64,000 nt of DNA from Trichormus variabilis 0441 (GTDB lineage Bacteria > Cyanobacteriota > Cyanobacteriia > Cyanobacteriales > Nostocaceae): positions 1,176,001 through 1,240,000 of the forward strand of contig NZ_CP047242.1 of assembly GCF_009856605.1 (NCBI RefSeq), read 5' to 3'. The notes under the pieces are model-generated. The model saw only the letters and a list, made by a program, of their open reading frames with translations. It searched no databases and had not been told where the DNA came from. The translations under genes were made by a program, and so were the position numbers. Positions 27,786-37,623 of the stretch are shown in pieces. Positions within the stretch are counted from its first letter, which is position 1, and each line of letters begins with the position of its first letter.

Positions 27786-27797
27786 CTACATTTGTAG
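27786..27797. promoter_or_regulatory. Possible BlaI/CopY-type operator
   Basis: CTACA-TT-TGTAG is a perfect inverted repeat of the TACAnnTGTA form bound by BlaI/CopY/MecI repressors. A half-site AATGTAGTA follows eight bases on. It lies 58 bases before the ABC exporter start. No such regulator is in the window. Confidence 0.4.
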
Positions 27798-27854
27798 CAC
27801 TAATGTAGTATAGATTCTCCAAGCTAACGCTCGCGCTCTTGGACAGTGTGCATC

Positions 27855-29672
27855 ATGGCTAAATTTAAAGATATTGTCAATTACTTTCGTGACGACTGGA
27901 AACTGAGTGCCTTCACTATTGCAGCGTCTAGTGTGTACGAAATTGTGGATTTACTTGTTCCTTATGCAATTGGGCAAATTTTGAATGTTTTGTCCAATCA
28001 ACCTTTGGATAAACCCTTAGAAGGTGCGATCGCCACTCTATCACAATTAACTAATTACCCAGTTAGCAAACCTCTATCTTTGGGCGTATTAATGGGTTTA
28101 ATTTTTCTGGTTACCGTAGTGAGAGCGCCGACTCAACCTTGGTTAACCAGTTGGTTTCACTGGGATATAGCCTTAAGGTCACGTCGGAATAAAACTCAAT
28201 CAGCGATTGAGAAAATTCTCACACTTCCCTTAGAATTTTATGATGTCAATAATCCCGGACGCATTGCCGGAAGAGTAGCTAGAGGTATTTCTAATCACAC
28301 TTGGACATATCCAGAAATAGCTGGACAGTTAATTCCCAAACTGTTTCGTGTCTTAGGAATTTTTGTATTTATCATATTGATTGAATGGCGAATTGCCATT
28401 TTATATCTGATTTCCTTCGTCATTATTCTCGGCTTTAGTTTGAAACAGTTACAGAGAATAATTTGGCACGAAAGTCTTCTAGATAAATACGCAGAAAACA
28501 CAGAAAGCCGCACATCTGAACTAATCACCAATATCAAAACGGTGAAAGCTTTTGCTACAGAATCGAAAGAACTAAAACGACAAAAACAGCGTTTAGATCG
28601 TGAGTTAAAAGTAGTAGATTATCGTATCCACAAAGGCTATGTTAACCTGCTGACTTGGCAAAAAACCGTGATTCAGTTTTGTGTATTTAGCATCTTGGGT
28701 TTAACATTAGCCGCAACAGTAAGTGGTAGGGTTTCCCTTGGTCATTTCGTCATGACTTTAACCCTATCTAGTATGGCGTATTCTGAGTTAGAACCGATTA
28801 GCACATTAGCAGAAGTGTTTGCTCGTCGCTATTCCTCCATGCTGCGGTTTCACGAGTTTCTGCAAGAGCCGACTGGATACGATGCAGCTAGTCTTTTGGA
28901 AAAAGACGACACATCCTCACCCTACAAATTCACTGGCAAAGTTGAATTCTCTCGTATCAGTTTTGGTTATGATGCTAGCCGGAAAGTGTTACAAGATATC
29001 AACTTATTAATTGAACCATACCAAACAGTGGCATTAGTGGGGCGCTCCGGTTCTGGTAAGTCTACCTTGGTGAAACTACTTTTGCGCTATTTTGAACCCC
29101 AGGATGGGCAAATTTTGATTGATGGTCAAGATATTCGCACCTTGAATGTTGGTAAGTATAGACGCAGACTGGCGATCGTTCACCAAGAAGTAGACGTTTT
29201 CAACGGTACTGTTTTAGATAACCTCACCTACGGTAGACCTGAGGCTACTTTTGAGCAGGTGAAAGAAGCTTGTAGAATTGCCAGAGTTGACGAAGTAATG
29301 CAGCAATTACCCCAAGGTTATTACACTGTTGTCGGGGAACGTGGGGTGAGGTTATCTGGTGGACAAAGACAACGTTTGGGGATTGCTAGAGCCTTGCTAG
29401 TAGAACCCGATGTGCTGATTTTTGACGAAGCCACCTCTAGCCTAGATTATGAGTCTGAACGTGCAATTCAATTGGCGATGCGATCGATTCAGGGTACTTG
29501 CACTACAATCGTCATTGCTCACCGTCTCAGTACAGTCCGCGAAGCAGATAAGATAGTAGTTCTAGACCAAGGAAAGATTGTCGAAGTTGGTAACCACGAT
29601 GAACTTTTGCGTCAAGAAGGGATTTACCGCCGCTTGCACTCCCTCCAAGAAACTGGGGAACTCCTAGATTAG
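27855..29672 (+). CDS. ABC exporter, membrane domain fused to ATPase
   Basis: About 605 residues from ATG 27855 (MAKFKDIVNYF); an in-frame GTG nine bases earlier is possible. The N-terminal half has the six membrane segments of a type-I exporter. The ATPase has Walker A GRSGSGKST, signature LSGGQRQR, Walker B VLIFDEA and switch IAHR. Half-transporters like this dimerise to export lipids, peptides or drugs. Substrate unknown. The promoter region contains a possible BlaI/CopY operator and part of a MITE (about 27690-27720). Confidence 0.93.
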   Translation: MAKFKDIVNYFRDDWKLSAFTIAASSVYEIVDLLVPYAIGQILNVLSNQPLDKPLEGAIATLSQLTNYPVSKPLSLGVLMGLIFLVTVVRAPTQPWLTSWFHWDIALRSRRNKTQSAIEKILTLPLEFYDVNNPGRIAGRVARGISNHTWTYPEIAGQLIPKLFRVLGIFVFIILIEWRIAILYLISFVIILGFSLKQLQRIIWHESLLDKYAENTESRTSELITNIKTVKAFATESKELKRQKQRLDRELKVVDYRIHKGYVNLLTWQKTVIQFCVFSILGLTLAATVSGRVSLGHFVMTLTLSSMAYSELEPISTLAEVFARRYSSMLRFHEFLQEPTGYDAASLLEKDDTSSPYKFTGKVEFSRISFGYDASRKVLQDINLLIEPYQTVALVGRSGSGKSTLVKLLLRYFEPQDGQILIDGQDIRTLNVGKYRRRLAIVHQEVDVFNGTVLDNLTYGRPEATFEQVKEACRIARVDEVMQQLPQGYYTVVGERGVRLSGGQRQRLGIARALLVEPDVLIFDEATSSLDYESERAIQLAMRSIQGTCTTIVIAHRLSTVREADKIVVLDQGKIVEVGNHDELLRQEGIYRRLHSLQETGELLD

Positions 29673-29898
29673 ATGGGTACCGGTTTGTAGTGTTAAGCTA
29701 TTACGCCTTTAAATTACTTAGTCGTTCTTGCTGGGGCGAAGTACAAGCTTCGTCCCAAGTTTTCTCCCTTGCCCCCTGCTCCCTGCCCCTTTTCCTCTTT
29801 TGACCACAAACCCTTATTTCTTCTATTCCAAAAAAATTTTGCTTACCCACTTGCCATTTCTAAAATACGCTGCTATTATTGTAAATCGTGGGACATAC

Positions 29899-29981
29899 GG
29901 GTCGGTGTCCGAGTGGTTAATGGAGACGGACTGTAAATCCGTTGGTTTACACCTACGCTGGTTCAAATCCAGCCCGGCCCA
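29899..29981 (+). tRNA. tRNA-Tyr (GUA)
   Basis: 83 bases. The acceptor stem pairs GGGTCGG (29899-29905) with CCGGCCC (29974-29980), one G-U pair. Anticodon loop CTGTAAATC gives GUA. A long variable arm, as expected for bacterial tRNA-Tyr; TTCAAATC T-loop. The CCA end is not encoded. Confidence 0.96.
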
Positions 29982-30041
29982 CCTTCAATTTTAGATTTTG
30001 AATTATAACCTAGTTCAAAATCTAAGATTTAAATAACTTCC

Positions 30042-30113
30042 GCCCGTGTGGCTCAGTGGTAGAGCACACCCTTGGTAAGGGTGAGGTCACGAGTTCAATC
30101 CTCGTCACGGGCT
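30042..30113 (+). tRNA. tRNA-Thr (GGU)
   Basis: 72 bases. Acceptor GCCCGTG pairs with CACGGGC. Anticodon stem CACCC/GGGTG encloses TTGGTAA, giving GGU. T-loop TTCAATC. It lies 60 bases after tRNA-Tyr, the usual bacterial Tyr-Thr pairing, likely one transcript. CCA not encoded. Confidence 0.96.
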
Positions 30114-30244
30114 TTCAAGAAATGTTGTAGATTAACTCAGTATTACTTGGCATAGTTTGGTTGAACTTATATAAGGTCTTATTTCTGTTCGGTTTTGGCT
30201 TGAATCTCGCTTTGACCTTGTTCCCCCATATCGATCGCCACAAT

Positions 30245-30418
30245 TTATTTAGCTAGTAATCTGTCTACATACTGTCCTAACTGTGATTCCCCACACTGAT
30301 TTGGTGCAGCGAGGGTTTGAGAGATTTGGCGTTTGTGGGTTAATAAATGTTTTTGTTGTCGCTGTTGGTTTAAAAGTCTGTAATTATTGTTGACAGTTGA
30401 CTGGGATAAAATCTCCCT
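30245..30418 (-). pseudogene. C-terminal gene relic, unidentified
   Basis: A frame reading NYRLLNQQRQQKHLLTHKRQ, ISQTLAAPNQCGESQLGQYV then DRLLAK and a stop, with no start codon and a stop just upstream. The composition looks protein-like but I cannot name the parent. A MITE follows at its 5' side. Confidence 0.35.
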
Positions 30419-30424
30419 TACCTA

Positions 30425-30561
30425 GCAATACGGTTCAGTTAAGAGAATAGTAGGTTGGGTGGAGCGATAGCGGAACCCAACAAAGTCTTGAGAATGTTGG
30501 GTTCCGTTCCTCCACTCAACCTACACCAGTCTAAGTTGTTGCTTTAACTGAACTGTATTGC
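30425..30561. mobile_element. MITE of 137 bp
   Basis: Terminal repeats GCAATACGGTTCAGTTAA (30425-30442) and TTAACTGAACTGTATTGC (30544-30561) match at 17 of 18. Inner inverted arms GTAGGTTGGGTGGAG... and ...CTCCACTCAACCTAC surround TGTTGGGTTCCG. No coding sequence. It is unrelated to the ACTTACGCA family. Confidence 0.88.
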
Positions 30562-30674
30562 CTTATCTAGGGGAGAAGAGAAGTTGCTAAGAAGGTTCCT
30601 CTCCAAGCAAACTTCGGGGAAGAGAAGAATTCCGAAAATAATCCTCCTTCCTCCCCTACTTCCCCCGCCTTCTT

Positions 30675-31718
30675 CTACGCCCAATCTCTAGGCTGGAGAA
30701 AAACTTCTGTTAGTTCCGCTTCTGGGCTTCCAGCTTTCGGTTCGTAGCAATATTCCCAACGTGCTAAGGGTGGTAAAGACATGAGAATCGATTCTGTCCG
30801 TCCCTTAGTTTGCAAGCCAAACACAGTTCCCCGGTCGTAAACTAAATTAAATTCAACATAACGACCACGGCGGTATAGTTGGAAATTACGTTGGCGATCG
30901 CCGTACTCAGTTGCTTGCCTGCGTTCTACAATAGGCAAGTAAGCAGGTAAGAAAGCCTGACCGCAAGACTGGACAAACGCAAAAATATCCTCCCAATTCC
31001 GCGTCACATTTCCCACTTTCTGGCTGTAAATTGCGGCTGGACTATCTGCTTGAGTGCCAATGTAAAGCTTACCGCTAGCATCTTGATAGTCGAAGAAAAT
31101 ACCGCCAATACCTCGCTGTTCTTGGCGATGTCGTAAATAGAAGTATTCATCACACCAGCGTTTAAATGCTGGATAATACTCTGGATTATGGACATCACAA
31201 GCATTTTTTAGCGTCTGATGAAAGTGAACCGCATCCTCTTCAAAGGCGTAGTATGGGGTTAAATCCGCCCCACCACCAAACCACCAAATAGGGCCAGCTT
31301 CAAAGTAGCGATAGTTGAGATGTACTGTTGGTACATAAGGATTGCGAGGATGCAACACCATTGAAGTTCCTGTGGCAAAAAACTCATGTCCGGCTGCTTC
31401 TGGACGTTGCGCCAAAATTGAAGCAGGTAGGCTATTTCCCCACACTGCGGAAAAGTTCACGCCACCTTGTTCAAACACCCGTCCTTCTCGAATCACGCGG
31501 GTACGTCCTTCTCCCCCTTCTGCTCGCTCCCAATAGTCTTGGTGAAAGCTTGCTTTCCCGTCAATTTGCTCTAACGCTGTGCAAATCTCATCCTGTAAGT
31601 TCTGCATGAATTGCTGCGATCGCTGCCGTGAATCCTTGGGTATTGTATTGGTAGGTGATATCAGCAATTCTGTGTGATTTGGAGATTCTTGCAGAGAATT
31701 ATCGGAATGACGACCCAT
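30675..31718 (-). CDS. hemF: Oxygen-dependent coproporphyrinogen III oxidase
   Basis: 347 residues, full length. [54 protein letters not shown] and [11 protein letters not shown] are the HemF signature blocks. The enzyme oxidatively decarboxylates coproporphyrinogen III to protoporphyrinogen IX for heme and chlorophyll. Monocistronic. The long N-terminus before [13 protein letters not shown] is typical of cyanobacterial forms. Confidence 0.97.
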   Translation of the reverse strand: MGRHSDNSLQESPNHTELLISPTNTIPKDSRQRSQQFMQNLQDEICTALEQIDGKASFHQDYWERAEGGEGRTRVIREGRVFEQGGVNFSAVWGNSLPASILAQRPEAAGHEFFATGTSMVLHPRNPYVPTVHLNYRYFEAGPIWWFGGGADLTPYYAFEEDAVHFHQTLKNACDVHNPEYYPAFKRWCDEYFYLRHRQEQRGIGGIFFDYQDASGKLYIGTQADSPAAIYSQKVGNVTRNWEDIFAFVQSCGQAFLPAYLPIVERRQATEYGDRQRNFQLYRRGRYVEFNLVYDRGTVFGLQTKGRTESILMSLPPLARWEYCYEPKAGSPEAELTEVFLQPRDWA

Positions 31719-32168
31719 GTTAAAACCTCTGAAACTTTGAGTAGGGGTAATTACTATTGCTTAATAACTATAGAGTTATTAAGTTAGAATAAAGCAGAGA
31801 ATTTTCAAAACTTAATAAATTCACTCAACCCAACTCCTCAAAGCTTTTCCGCTTTTACTTTGTATGAGGCATTTCCAACTTTGTTGAAGAAATATGAAGA
31901 GTGTTAGCCAAAGAATCACGCTGATCATAACTTGATGGCGATGATTTTATAGTAGAGGAAATTGGCAGCACTAATATATAAAGTTGAACAAATGACTCCC
32001 ACCCAAGTACAGCAATTGCTAGCAGAGTAAATAACTTTGTTGTGTCATCTTATTCTCTATTTTTAAAAGTTGGTGACGACCATGCGCTTATATGTTTAAT
32101 TGCTAAAAGTTTCGGATTTTTTTACTTAAAGTTTGACAGTGATCTGTTTCAACCTCAACTTGAATATA
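31719..32168. other. Gap between hemF and cadD-like gene
   Basis: About 450 AT-rich bases. A 12-codon frame at 31990-32028 (MTPTQVQQLLAE) may be a relic of a gene start. The hemF promoter lies at the left side. No RNA or repeat recognised. Confidence 0.4.
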
Positions 32169-32843
32169 TTATTGGAAAAACATTGCCAAATTAGGTACAA
32201 GTTGATAAGTTCCGCTTTTAACGATGATAGATAACCCCAAATATATTAAGATAAACGGAAACACCTTCCGACCATAGCGAATTAGCACCGAAGCCATGAA
32301 AGGGTTGCGAGTGAGGTTGTAGGAGAGAAAACACCACATTCCAATTGCTAAATAGCAAATACATACAATTACTGCCAAACTAGGAACATTGCTGCTAGCA
32401 AATAAAGGGACATAAATACCAATATTATTTCCACCATTAGCAACGGTAACGGCAGATACACGGTAGGTTTGAGGATCTTTGAGGGTTGCGAATAATGTTT
32501 TTTTATGGCGTTGGGATTTGACTGAATAATCAAAATTGACTGATACAGCTTGTAAACTATCTTCTTCCTCTTCCTGATTCATCAGATGGCTGATACCAAT
32601 TATTATTGGCAGAATCCCTAGTAATCCAACCCATGCTTCTGGAAGGACTAGACCACCGAAAAAACCAGGGAGACTAGCTGTTACCAATATAGTAAATCCC
32701 ACAAATTCACCAATAATAATATGTTTTGGACGAAAGGCATGATTTACCTTGCCAAAAAAAGCTGTCAAATATAAATTATCATCAAATGTTGTTGCAAAAG
32801 CCACAGATATTGCAATCAATGATGTACCAATTAGCCAATCCAT
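32169..32843 (-). CDS. CadD-family cadmium resistance transporter, paralogue 1
   Basis: 224 residues with about five or six membrane segments. FATTFDDNLYLTAFF and VANGGNNIGIYVPLF are the paired family motifs, with Asp/Asn in the membrane likely for ion handling. Members are linked to cadmium and other cation or small-ion export. A paralogue lies at 62013-62765, at the far end of the sulfur island. Upstream (32918-32944) ACAGTTAAGC and GCTTATAAACT resemble, with a wider spacer, the 24-bp palindrome of this island. Confidence 0.88.
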   Translation of the reverse strand: MDWLIGTSLIAISVAFATTFDDNLYLTAFFGKVNHAFRPKHIIIGEFVGFTILVTASLPGFFGGLVLPEAWVGLLGILPIIIGISHLMNQEEEEDSLQAVSVNFDYSVKSQRHKKTLFATLKDPQTYRVSAVTVANGGNNIGIYVPLFASSNVPSLAVIVCICYLAIGMWCFLSYNLTRNPFMASVLIRYGRKVFPFILIYLGLSIIVKSGTYQLVPNLAMFFQ

Positions 32844-33489
32844 AGTCTTTTACCAGAATGGTTGAGGGGAATTATTTCCGTAAATAATTTGAAGTACAAA
32901 TGTAATTGTGGTCTTCGACAGTTAAGCTTATTAGCTTATAAACTTAATATTATGTTTTGGCTTAGATAAGAGCAAATACTCTTTTTTCTTAAAACGATAA
33001 ATTGAATTTATTGAATAAAAAACCAGGTAATTCTCATACCTGGTTTTGATCTAAGGAAGATATTAATGTTTATGAAAAAGAGTCAGAAGACAGAATACCC
33101 TTTCAGGGAAGCAAGCTACAGAATTCAGAATTCCCCATACCTGAAGTCAGGGGTTTCAGTAAGGACAAGAGTTTTTTCTTCTCCACGATTAAAAACGTTC
33201 TGCTTTAAACCTTGATTCTCCATCCAGTCGCACAGAATCCATGCTGAATTCTGGCTCCTGAATTCTTCTTCGGTAATACTTAAATATCCAACTTTTTAAA
33301 AAAGCCGAGTGTCCTGTTATTGACGGAAGAATGGGAGAAACGCTACCAAGCGATCGCCTACCATAACCACATGGGGAGGAGAAAGATTTTCTGTGAGTAA
33401 AATGTGATGCAAAGCAGAACTGCAATAAAACAGATGAAACTCCTGCTAGGACTGAGTTTAATTAGATTTTGGCTAATTGGTCATGTGTC
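32844..33489. other. Gap with repeat-derived sequence
   Basis: It holds a terminator (33019-33047). Around 33110-33430 are repeat-like pieces (GAATTCAGAATTC, CTGAAGTCAGGGGTTTCAG, GATTCTCCATCCAGTCG) that produce a spurious leftward frame. I see no real gene. Confidence 0.45.
33019..33047. terminator. Stem-loop terminator
   Basis: AAAACCAGGTA, loop ATTCTCA, TACCTGGTTTT: a perfect 11-bp stem with A and T tails. Confidence 0.75.
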
Positions 33490-34161
33490 CTATTTTTGCC
33501 CTGCACCAATAGCAACAGGTTCACCAATAATTTTGGCAAATCTTTGTAAATAGAAGTCCACAGGATTTGCTACCGCTTGAATCGAGGAGCGATCGCGCAC
33601 CAGATCCCACCATGTCTGCAAATGAGTTGTTTCTGCTGGTAGTGTGAACTTGCGGAAATGTTCTAAGAGTGGTAAACGTTCAAACCAGGGATAGAAGCTG
33701 ATGTCAACTAGGCTGAACTGATTTCCTAAGAAGTAATCACCTTTACTTAATCCTTCTTGTTCAAGATATAGCAGCGCCTCAGTAAACTCTTTTCGTCCTT
33801 GTTCTTGTTCCTGATGATCTTTACCACGGAGAAATTTGTTAAAAGCCGGGACAAGCCGAGTATTGGCGTAGTCTATCCAGATACGAGCGATCGCTTTATT
33901 TGCAGGGTCATGGGGTAACAATGGTGGTTCAGGGAAAGCTTCTTCTAAATATTCATTAATAATCGCAGATTCATAGATAATTACATCCCCGTGTTGGATA
34001 GCTGGAACTTTGCCATAGCGGGAAATTTGTATGTACCCATCTGGTTTGTTTTGTAGGTCAATTTCTATAGGGGTGAAATCAATACCTTTTTCCAGTAAGG
34101 CTACACGGGTACGTTGCGAGAAGGTAGAAGCTTTAGCGAAGTACAGTTGTATGTTGCTCAT
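33490..34161 (-). CDS. Glutathione S-transferase family protein (Ser type)
   Basis: 223 residues. Thioredoxin-like N-domain ([42 protein letters not shown]) and all-helical C-domain ([18 protein letters not shown]). The residue at the usual catalytic position is S12, where the paralogue at 49326 has C12. It probably conjugates or removes glutathione from an electrophile. Divergent from the racemase-like gene across a 24-bp palindrome, so probably part of the island regulon. Confidence 0.9.
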   Translation of the reverse strand: MSNIQLYFAKASTFSQRTRVALLEKGIDFTPIEIDLQNKPDGYIQISRYGKVPAIQHGDVIIYESAIINEYLEEAFPEPPLLPHDPANKAIARIWIDYANTRLVPAFNKFLRGKDHQEQEQGRKEFTEALLYLEQEGLSKGDYFLGNQFSLVDISFYPWFERLPLLEHFRKFTLPAETTHLQTWWDLVRDRSSIQAVANPVDFYLQRFAKIIGEPVAIGAGQK

Positions 34162-34308
34162 AAAATCCTTTCCTGGTAATTACCGTGAATGCAGACTATG
34201 TAAAATTGCACAACTCAAAGCAGAGCAGTAAAACAGAAGCTAGATGTGTTGATTAGTGCAGTTAAATAATTTGACTCACAGGTATCTACGTCTATTAATT
34301 GATATATT

Positions 34309-34332
34309 ACACTTTATCGGTCGATTTAACGT
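34309..34332. promoter_or_regulatory. 24-bp palindrome, site 1
   Basis: ACACTTTATC-GGTC-GATTTAACGT. Located 148 bases before the GST start and 103 before the racemase-like start. One of ten aligned sites in the island. Confidence 0.65.
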
Positions 34333-34434
34333 AATTTAAATATTATACGGTCTTTCAAAAAATATGTATACCTAATTATTAGTGTACCTAAATAAATGTT
34401 TAGACATAATCAGGCTGATCAAGAAAGAGGTATC

Positions 34435-35187
34435 ATGATGTACTCGAAAGCTGACTCTAATAGGCAGATCCGTCTTGGCTTGCTAGTCCCAGCAGGTAAC
34501 ACCACATTTGAGCCTGACTTTCACGCTGCTTTTTCCAGTCAAGTCAGCATTCATAGCCATCGTGTGATTGCTAAACACCTGCATGCCTATGAGAGCTATG
34601 AATCAATGGATGACATTAATGAAGAGGCTGTCAAAGAAGTAAGTAAACTAGCTAAAGCCAGAGTGCATTTTGGAGCATACGGTTTCACAACAGCAACATT
34701 TTACCGAGGGCGAGTTTTTGCTGAACAATTACGACAACGTTTGACACAGGCGCTAGGAGTACCCGTTGTTATTCCGGCTCTAGCTCTATTAGAAGCATTG
34801 CTACATCTCCAGGTGAAGAAAATTTCTGTAGTCACTCCTTATCCAGACTGGAACAACCAAACGCTAAAAACATTTTTAAATGAAGCACCTTTGGAAATAA
34901 TTACGTTTAAAGGTGATGAACGCCCAAAAGAAGTAGCAAAAACTAATTACCTTTGGCATCAGTCGCCGGATGAAGCCGCAGCTTTTATCAAAGAAGTATC
35001 TCACCAAGGTGCAGACGCTATTGTGTTGCCCTGTACAGCATGGAGAACATTTGAAGTAATAGAAGAATTAGAAGCAGATTTAAATATCCCCGTAGTTACG
35101 GCAAACCAAGCCACAATATGGAGTTTGGCAAGACGAGCTGCTATTGAATCTTCACTTTGCCCCAGGGGAACACTGTTTAATATTTAG
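34435..35187 (+). CDS. Asp/Glu-racemase / maleate isomerase / AMDase-like protein
   Basis: About 250 residues from ATG 34435, which follows GAAAGAGG; an earlier ATG at 34396 lacks a ribosome site. LGLLVPAGNTTFEPDF and VVTPYPDWNNQTLK fit the maleate cis-trans isomerase/arylmalonate decarboxylase branch. The second catalytic cysteine is present (C200 in IVLPCTAWRT), but the first is replaced by F84 in GAYGFTTATF. Arylmalonate decarboxylases also keep only the second cysteine, so a racemase reaction is unlikely. The true substrate is unknown. Confidence 0.8.
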   Translation: MMYSKADSNRQIRLGLLVPAGNTTFEPDFHAAFSSQVSIHSHRVIAKHLHAYESYESMDDINEEAVKEVSKLAKARVHFGAYGFTTATFYRGRVFAEQLRQRLTQALGVPVVIPALALLEALLHLQVKKISVVTPYPDWNNQTLKTFLNEAPLEIITFKGDERPKEVAKTNYLWHQSPDEAAAFIKEVSHQGADAIVLPCTAWRTFEVIEELEADLNIPVVTANQATIWSLARRAAIESSLCPRGTLFNI

Positions 35188-35360
35188 TCACAGATAAACA
35201 ACGAATTGATGTCAACCATAGTCGATCCTGTCATCGACAAAGCTTGTCCAGCAAAGTAGAGGCGATAATTACGCGACCTCAAAACAGGTAGCTCAAGATT
35301 CAACTTGAATCCAAATTTAGATAATAATTTCATGAACTTAAGTACAAAATTTCACAAGTA

Positions 35361-35475
35361 AAGACTCTGCGCCCCTCCGCGCTGACTTTGTGTACCTCTG
35401 CGTTTAAAACTTGTTGCAACGCAAAGAAACACAGAGATTAGCGCAAAAGTACGCAGAGGGTTTCTCAAGATAATT
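35361..35475. repeat. Inverted repeat of CTCTGCG/CGCAGAG type
   Basis: AGACTCTGCGCCCCTCCGCG, TACCTCTGCGTTTAAAAC, then AACGCAAAGAAACACAGAG and GTACGCAGAGGGTTTCTC. Related fragments occur at about 44800-44825, 53945-53960 and 56745-56760. It lies between convergent genes. Confidence 0.7.
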
Positions 35476-35492
35476 GGCTATTGCCGCAAAAA

Positions 35493-37100
35493 TTACACTG
35501 TTACTAATTCCTGGGTTGCAACTAATGACTCAGGTTTTACCCAAATCTTATCCAACCCACCACTAAGGAGCCGATATTGCTGGTTGGGATCTTGTTGCGG
35601 GTAATCCATGCGTTTGTGCATTCCTCTAGTTTCTTGACGTTGCAAGCCACTGTTGTACATCCAACGAGCAGTAGCTACCATTGCCGCAGCTTCCCGCGAT
35701 CGCACAATTTGCTGATCATCTGGTGTATGACTGTTGCGGATTTCTTGCCAGAGGTCATCTAGCCTTTCTAGGGATGCGCTTAAACTGGTAGCAGTGCGGA
35801 AAAGGTTGCGATCGTAGGGGAAAACTTCAGCTTGAGTTGAGGCGATCGCTTCATCTGGTGAAAATGTACCATTACCTTCACCATGTAATCCCGCTTCCCC
35901 CACACCCTGTACACTGCGTTGACTAGCGTATTCACCCAAACTCAACGCATAATTAGCAGCAGATTGTCCAGACCAATAGCCAGAAGACATTGCCCAAGCT
36001 GCATTATGACTACCTCCACCCGTAAAGCCACCACAAATTAATTCTCTAGTAGCCGCATCTCCTGCCGCATAAAGTCCATTCACTGAGGTAGCACAGGTAT
36101 AATCTGCAATCCTAATTCCACCAGTACCGCGCACAGTTCCTTCCAAACGCAGAGTTACAGGGAATCTTTGCGTAAAGGGGTCAATCCCAGCGCGATCAAA
36201 AGGAACAAAGAAGTTAGGCTGAGATGCGCGCATCCAGGCTTTTGTTTGCTCATCCATGTTTTGATCCAGACACGCATAAACTGGCTGAGTCAGCAATGTT
36301 TTGGCAATCACAGAACGACCATGCTTAGAACCTGCACCCTCAATTACCGTCCCATCTTCGTATGTGAAAGAAGCCCAATCATAATAACGAGTCTTCGTTA
36401 CAGAAGAAAAAGCCGGGGAAATTGCATAGGCATTAGAAAATTCCATACCAGAGAAATCAGCACCCGCCTCAGCCGCCATCAATAAACCGTCCCCTGTCAG
36501 AACATTGCAACCAAGTGCCTTACTCAAGAAAGCACAGCCACCTGTAGCAATCACAACCGCCTTGGATCGGACTGTCCAACGTTCCCCAGATTGACGATTG
36601 ATACCCTTAGCCCCAGCCACAGAGCCTTCTATATCTACCAACAACTCTAAAGCCGGACTGTGGTCTAAAATTTTTACACCTGCTTGTTTAATTTTTCTCC
36701 GCATAAACCGCATATAATCCGGCCCTTGCAAGGAGCGACGGATCACCTTTCCATCAGCATCCACACTGAAAGGATAACCCTCATCTGCCAGAGAGTTAAT
36801 GTTGTCATAGGTGCGATCTAAGACCCTAGTCATCCAATGACGATCCGCCAGAAAGCCTCCCATCGCTTCCCGACTCGCCATTGCAGCTTCTCGCTGTTCT
36901 GGATCTGGTGGAACATACCATACACCATTTCCAGAGGCGGCGGCTGCACCACTTGTACCGCAGTAACCCTTGTCTACTAAAACAACTTTTGCCCCACTGG
37001 TTGCAGCACTCCAAGCAGCCCAAGTACCAGCCGGTCCACCACCAATGATTAATACATCGGTAATTAAATCTATATGAGAAACATCTTGACGGATATTCAT
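35493..37100 (-). CDS. AprA-like FAD flavoprotein, module 1
   Basis: 535 residues. DVLIIGGGPAGTWAAWSAA binds FAD; GTSGAAAASGNGVW, GGCAFLSKALGCNVLTGDGLLMA, EGTVRGTGGIRIADYTCATSVNGLYAAGDAA and the terminal segment RQETRGMHKRMDYP follow the layout of the fumarate reductase/APS reductase alpha family. It lies 34 bases after a ferredoxin gene of AprB type. A second copy of the module, in reversed order, is at 44832-46877. A dissimilatory sulfate role is unlikely in a cyanobacterium; oxidation or reduction of an organic sulfur compound is inferred from context. Confidence 0.85.
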   Translation of the reverse strand: MNIRQDVSHIDLITDVLIIGGGPAGTWAAWSAATSGAKVVLVDKGYCGTSGAAAASGNGVWYVPPDPEQREAAMASREAMGGFLADRHWMTRVLDRTYDNINSLADEGYPFSVDADGKVIRRSLQGPDYMRFMRRKIKQAGVKILDHSPALELLVDIEGSVAGAKGINRQSGERWTVRSKAVVIATGGCAFLSKALGCNVLTGDGLLMAAEAGADFSGMEFSNAYAISPAFSSVTKTRYYDWASFTYEDGTVIEGAGSKHGRSVIAKTLLTQPVYACLDQNMDEQTKAWMRASQPNFFVPFDRAGIDPFTQRFPVTLRLEGTVRGTGGIRIADYTCATSVNGLYAAGDAATRELICGGFTGGGSHNAAWAMSSGYWSGQSAANYALSLGEYASQRSVQGVGEAGLHGEGNGTFSPDEAIASTQAEVFPYDRNLFRTATSLSASLERLDDLWQEIRNSHTPDDQQIVRSREAAAMVATARWMYNSGLQRQETRGMHKRMDYPQQDPNQQYRLLSGGLDKIWVKPESLVATQELVTV

Positions 37101-37134
37101 GAAATTTACTCCTTAGATATAGTAAGCAGATTTG

Positions 37135-37431
37135 TCATTTTTTAGTAGCCGATGTGCGCTCTTTACCCCAGCCGACATTTTTTCGATAACTGCCAAGTAA
37201 CCCAGATGCGATCAAAGCTTCTTCATCCACTGGTACTGATTCCTCAGCGTTAGGATCAACATACAGTGCATCTACAGGACAGTACAGTTCGCACATATAA
37301 CAGGTTTGACAATCGCTCTGGCGAGAAATTTTCGGCGCACTCCCTGGTACTGCATCGAACACATTGGTAGGACAAGCAGTAACGCAAAGATTACATTTAA
37401 TACACCGTGATTCACTGACTAATTCAATCAC
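37135..37431 (-). CDS. 2[4Fe-4S] ferredoxin, module 1
   Basis: 98 residues with a GTG start. Two full clusters: C10-C13-C16-C20P and C41-C44-C47-C51P. The layout and tail (VDEEALIASGLLGSYRKNVGWGKER) equal those of the ferredoxin at 46536. GAGGGAG lies upstream. It should feed electrons to the flavoprotein encoded next. Confidence 0.9.
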   Translation of the reverse strand: MIELVSESRCIKCNLCVTACPTNVFDAVPGSAPKISRQSDCQTCYMCELYCPVDALYVDPNAEESVPVDEEALIASGLLGSYRKNVGWGKERTSATKK

Positions 37432-37623
37432 ATTGCTACTAACTCCCTCTTGACAACACCTTTAGCAAGTCATTGCTCTGACACTCACAAGCTCTCACTC
37501 CTGAATTTATAAAGAGGAGTATTGTTAAGTCCGCCAGACATAACTAGCCCAATTCATCCGTGCATAAGTTTTAGAAGACCTGAAAGGCTTATTTATCAGG
37601 TAATACAAAGACCGCATACAAAT

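Noticed and set aside
29728..29994. Rightward 88-codon frame over tRNA-Tyr
   Set aside because: It reads through the tRNA gene; the tRNA structure explains the sequence.
33189..33425. Leftward 78-codon frame
   Set aside because: Made of repeat-derived sequence around GAATTC-type repeats; no family resemblance and no start context.
34435..35187. Calling the protein glutamate racemase
   Set aside because: The first catalytic cysteine is missing and the flanking motifs fit the maleate isomerase/AMDase branch.
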